In this document: one piece after another, positions 6,159-6,609 of the stretch
Layout: each line of letters starts with the position of its first letter
Position numbering within the stretch: the stretch's first letter is position 1
Assembly: GCA_002350065.1 (NCBI GenBank)
Contig: DEDQ01000054.1
Span: forward strand, 34,232 to 40,840
Origin: Ruminococcus flavefaciens
Lineage (GTDB): Bacteria > Bacillota > Clostridia > Oscillospirales > Ruminococcaceae
DNA: 6,609 nt
Reading direction: 5' to 3'
The notes under the pieces: generated by a model
Told to the model about the DNA's origin: nothing
Seen by the model: only the letters and a program-made list of their open reading frames with translations
Databases searched by the model: none
Made by a program: the position numbers and the translations under genes

Positions 6159-6249
6159 GTAAGCTGCGATAATTTGTTAGCACAGCAAAACCTCAAGCTC
6201 CGCACAAATGCCCAAACACACGATATATCGCAGTTTAAAGCAAACGAAA

Positions 6250-6289
6250 AGCGGAAAAAAACATTATCTGTGAAACGTCCTTTTCCGCT
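6250..6289 (-). terminator. Terminator downstream of the 90-residue membrane protein gene
   Basis: AGCGGAAAA (6250-6258) pairs perfectly with TTTTCCGCT (6281-6289) in a nine-base stem with a 22-base loop. On the minus strand the stem runs into TTTCGTTTGC, a moderate T tract. It lies 10 bases after the stop of the upstream gene, so it separates that transcript from the acn promoter. The loop is longer than usual. Confidence 0.6.
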
Positions 6290-6299
6290 CTTTAATATT

Positions 6300-6572
6300 T
6301 TATAAAATACTGCCTATCGTGCCGTTCATACGAAGAACAGAATACACGACAAGTGCAAATATGATACCGCCAAATATGCCGTATTTTTTCATTGCTCTTC
6401 GCTCACGCCGATATTCGCTCCATGACGGCTCGTTATGATATATCACCGGAGCAAATATGCCGTTCTCTCTTGAATCGTCCATTTTCTTATCGAACCTGTA
6501 GACCTTGAACAGAAGAAAACACATAAGAGCTATCAGTGCAAATGCAAGGACAACGTCAAGATATTCAAACAT
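6300..6572 (-). CDS. Small two-helix membrane protein of unknown function, about 90 residues
   Basis: I recognise no family. Counting from the ATG at 6572, a hydrophobic segment spans about residues 4-24. A strongly charged middle follows (RFDKKMDDSRENG, then EYRRERRAMKKYG), and a second hydrophobic segment spans about 63-80, so both ends probably lie on the same side of the membrane. A TTG at 6593 would add seven residues. I prefer the ATG because the eight bases ATGTTTGA overlap the end of an upstream frame, the usual mark of translational coupling. Neither start has a strong ribosome binding site, which also fits coupling. The gene ends 10 bases before a hairpin terminator and so belongs to the upstream transcript, not to the acn operon. 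Confidence 0.6.
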   Translation of the reverse strand: MFEYLDVVLAFALIALMCFLLFKVYRFDKKMDDSRENGIFAPVIYHNEPSWSEYRRERRAMKKYGIFGGIIFALVVYSVLRMNGTIGSIL

Positions 6573-6609
6573 CGTTCTTGATAAGGTCGTCAAGAGATTC
6601 GCGCTTTAC
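6565..6609 (-). CDS. Last 14 codons of an unidentified upstream gene (partial)
   Basis: From the right edge a frame reads VKRESLDDLIKNDV and stops at TGA (6565-6567), overlapping the ATG of the next gene by eight bases. The hydrophilic, charge-rich tail and the overlapping stop/start look like a real gene end, whereas the other two frames hit stops earlier. Only 45 bases are visible, so the product cannot be named. Confidence 0.4.
   Translation of the reverse strand, partial: VKRESLDDLIKNDV

Noticed and set aside
6174..6191. Possible second Rex box (TTGTTAG...) further upstream of acn
   Set aside because: Only one arm resembles the consensus; about 9 of 14 positions match, which is not enough to call a site.

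Overview
The window reads almost entirely on the minus strand and looks like chromosome from a low-to-moderate GC anaerobic Firmicute. A Ruminococcus-like member of the Clostridia is my best guess, based on overall protein character, the purine-rich ribosome binding sites, the clostridial-type Rex repressor, and the pairing of a eukaryote-like NADP isocitrate dehydrogenase with a short single-chain aconitase. The genus is inference; I could not run a database search.

Layout, in the direction of transcription (right to left). At the right edge are the last 14 codons of an unknown gene (6565-6609). It overlaps a small two-helix membrane protein gene (6300-6572), which ends in a hairpin terminator (6250-6289). 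Next comes a near-consensus sigma-A promoter (6119-6147) whose -35 hexamer lies inside a Rex-box-like inverted repeat (6141-6158). It starts a compact run of six genes: aconitase (4149-6086), a microbial-type poly(ADP-ribose) glycohydrolase/macrodomain protein (3388-4086), two very small membrane proteins (3178-3375 and 2927-3154), NADP-isocitrate dehydrogenase (1675-2886), and the NADH-sensing repressor Rex (1005-1643). Gaps inside the run are 12 to 62 bases, with no convincing internal terminator or promoter, so I read it as one operon. A hairpin (971-994) follows rex. A 515-base intergenic stretch then holds a second Rex-box-like site (637-654) and candidate promoters for fumarase (fumC, 1-489), which runs off the left edge.

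The genes fit together as follows. Aconitase and isocitrate dehydrogenase convert citrate to 2-oxoglutarate, the oxidative arm of an incomplete TCA cycle that feeds glutamate synthesis, and yield NADPH. Fumarase interconverts malate and fumarate. Rex senses the NADH/NAD+ ratio and is encoded last in the operon whose promoter carries its apparent operator, so the cluster looks like a self-contained, autoregulated redox circuit. The least expected passengers are the ADP-ribose glycohydrolase (ADP-ribose derives from NAD+) and the two tiny membrane proteins between the two TCA enzymes. No mobile element, tRNA, rRNA or CRISPR array is visible.
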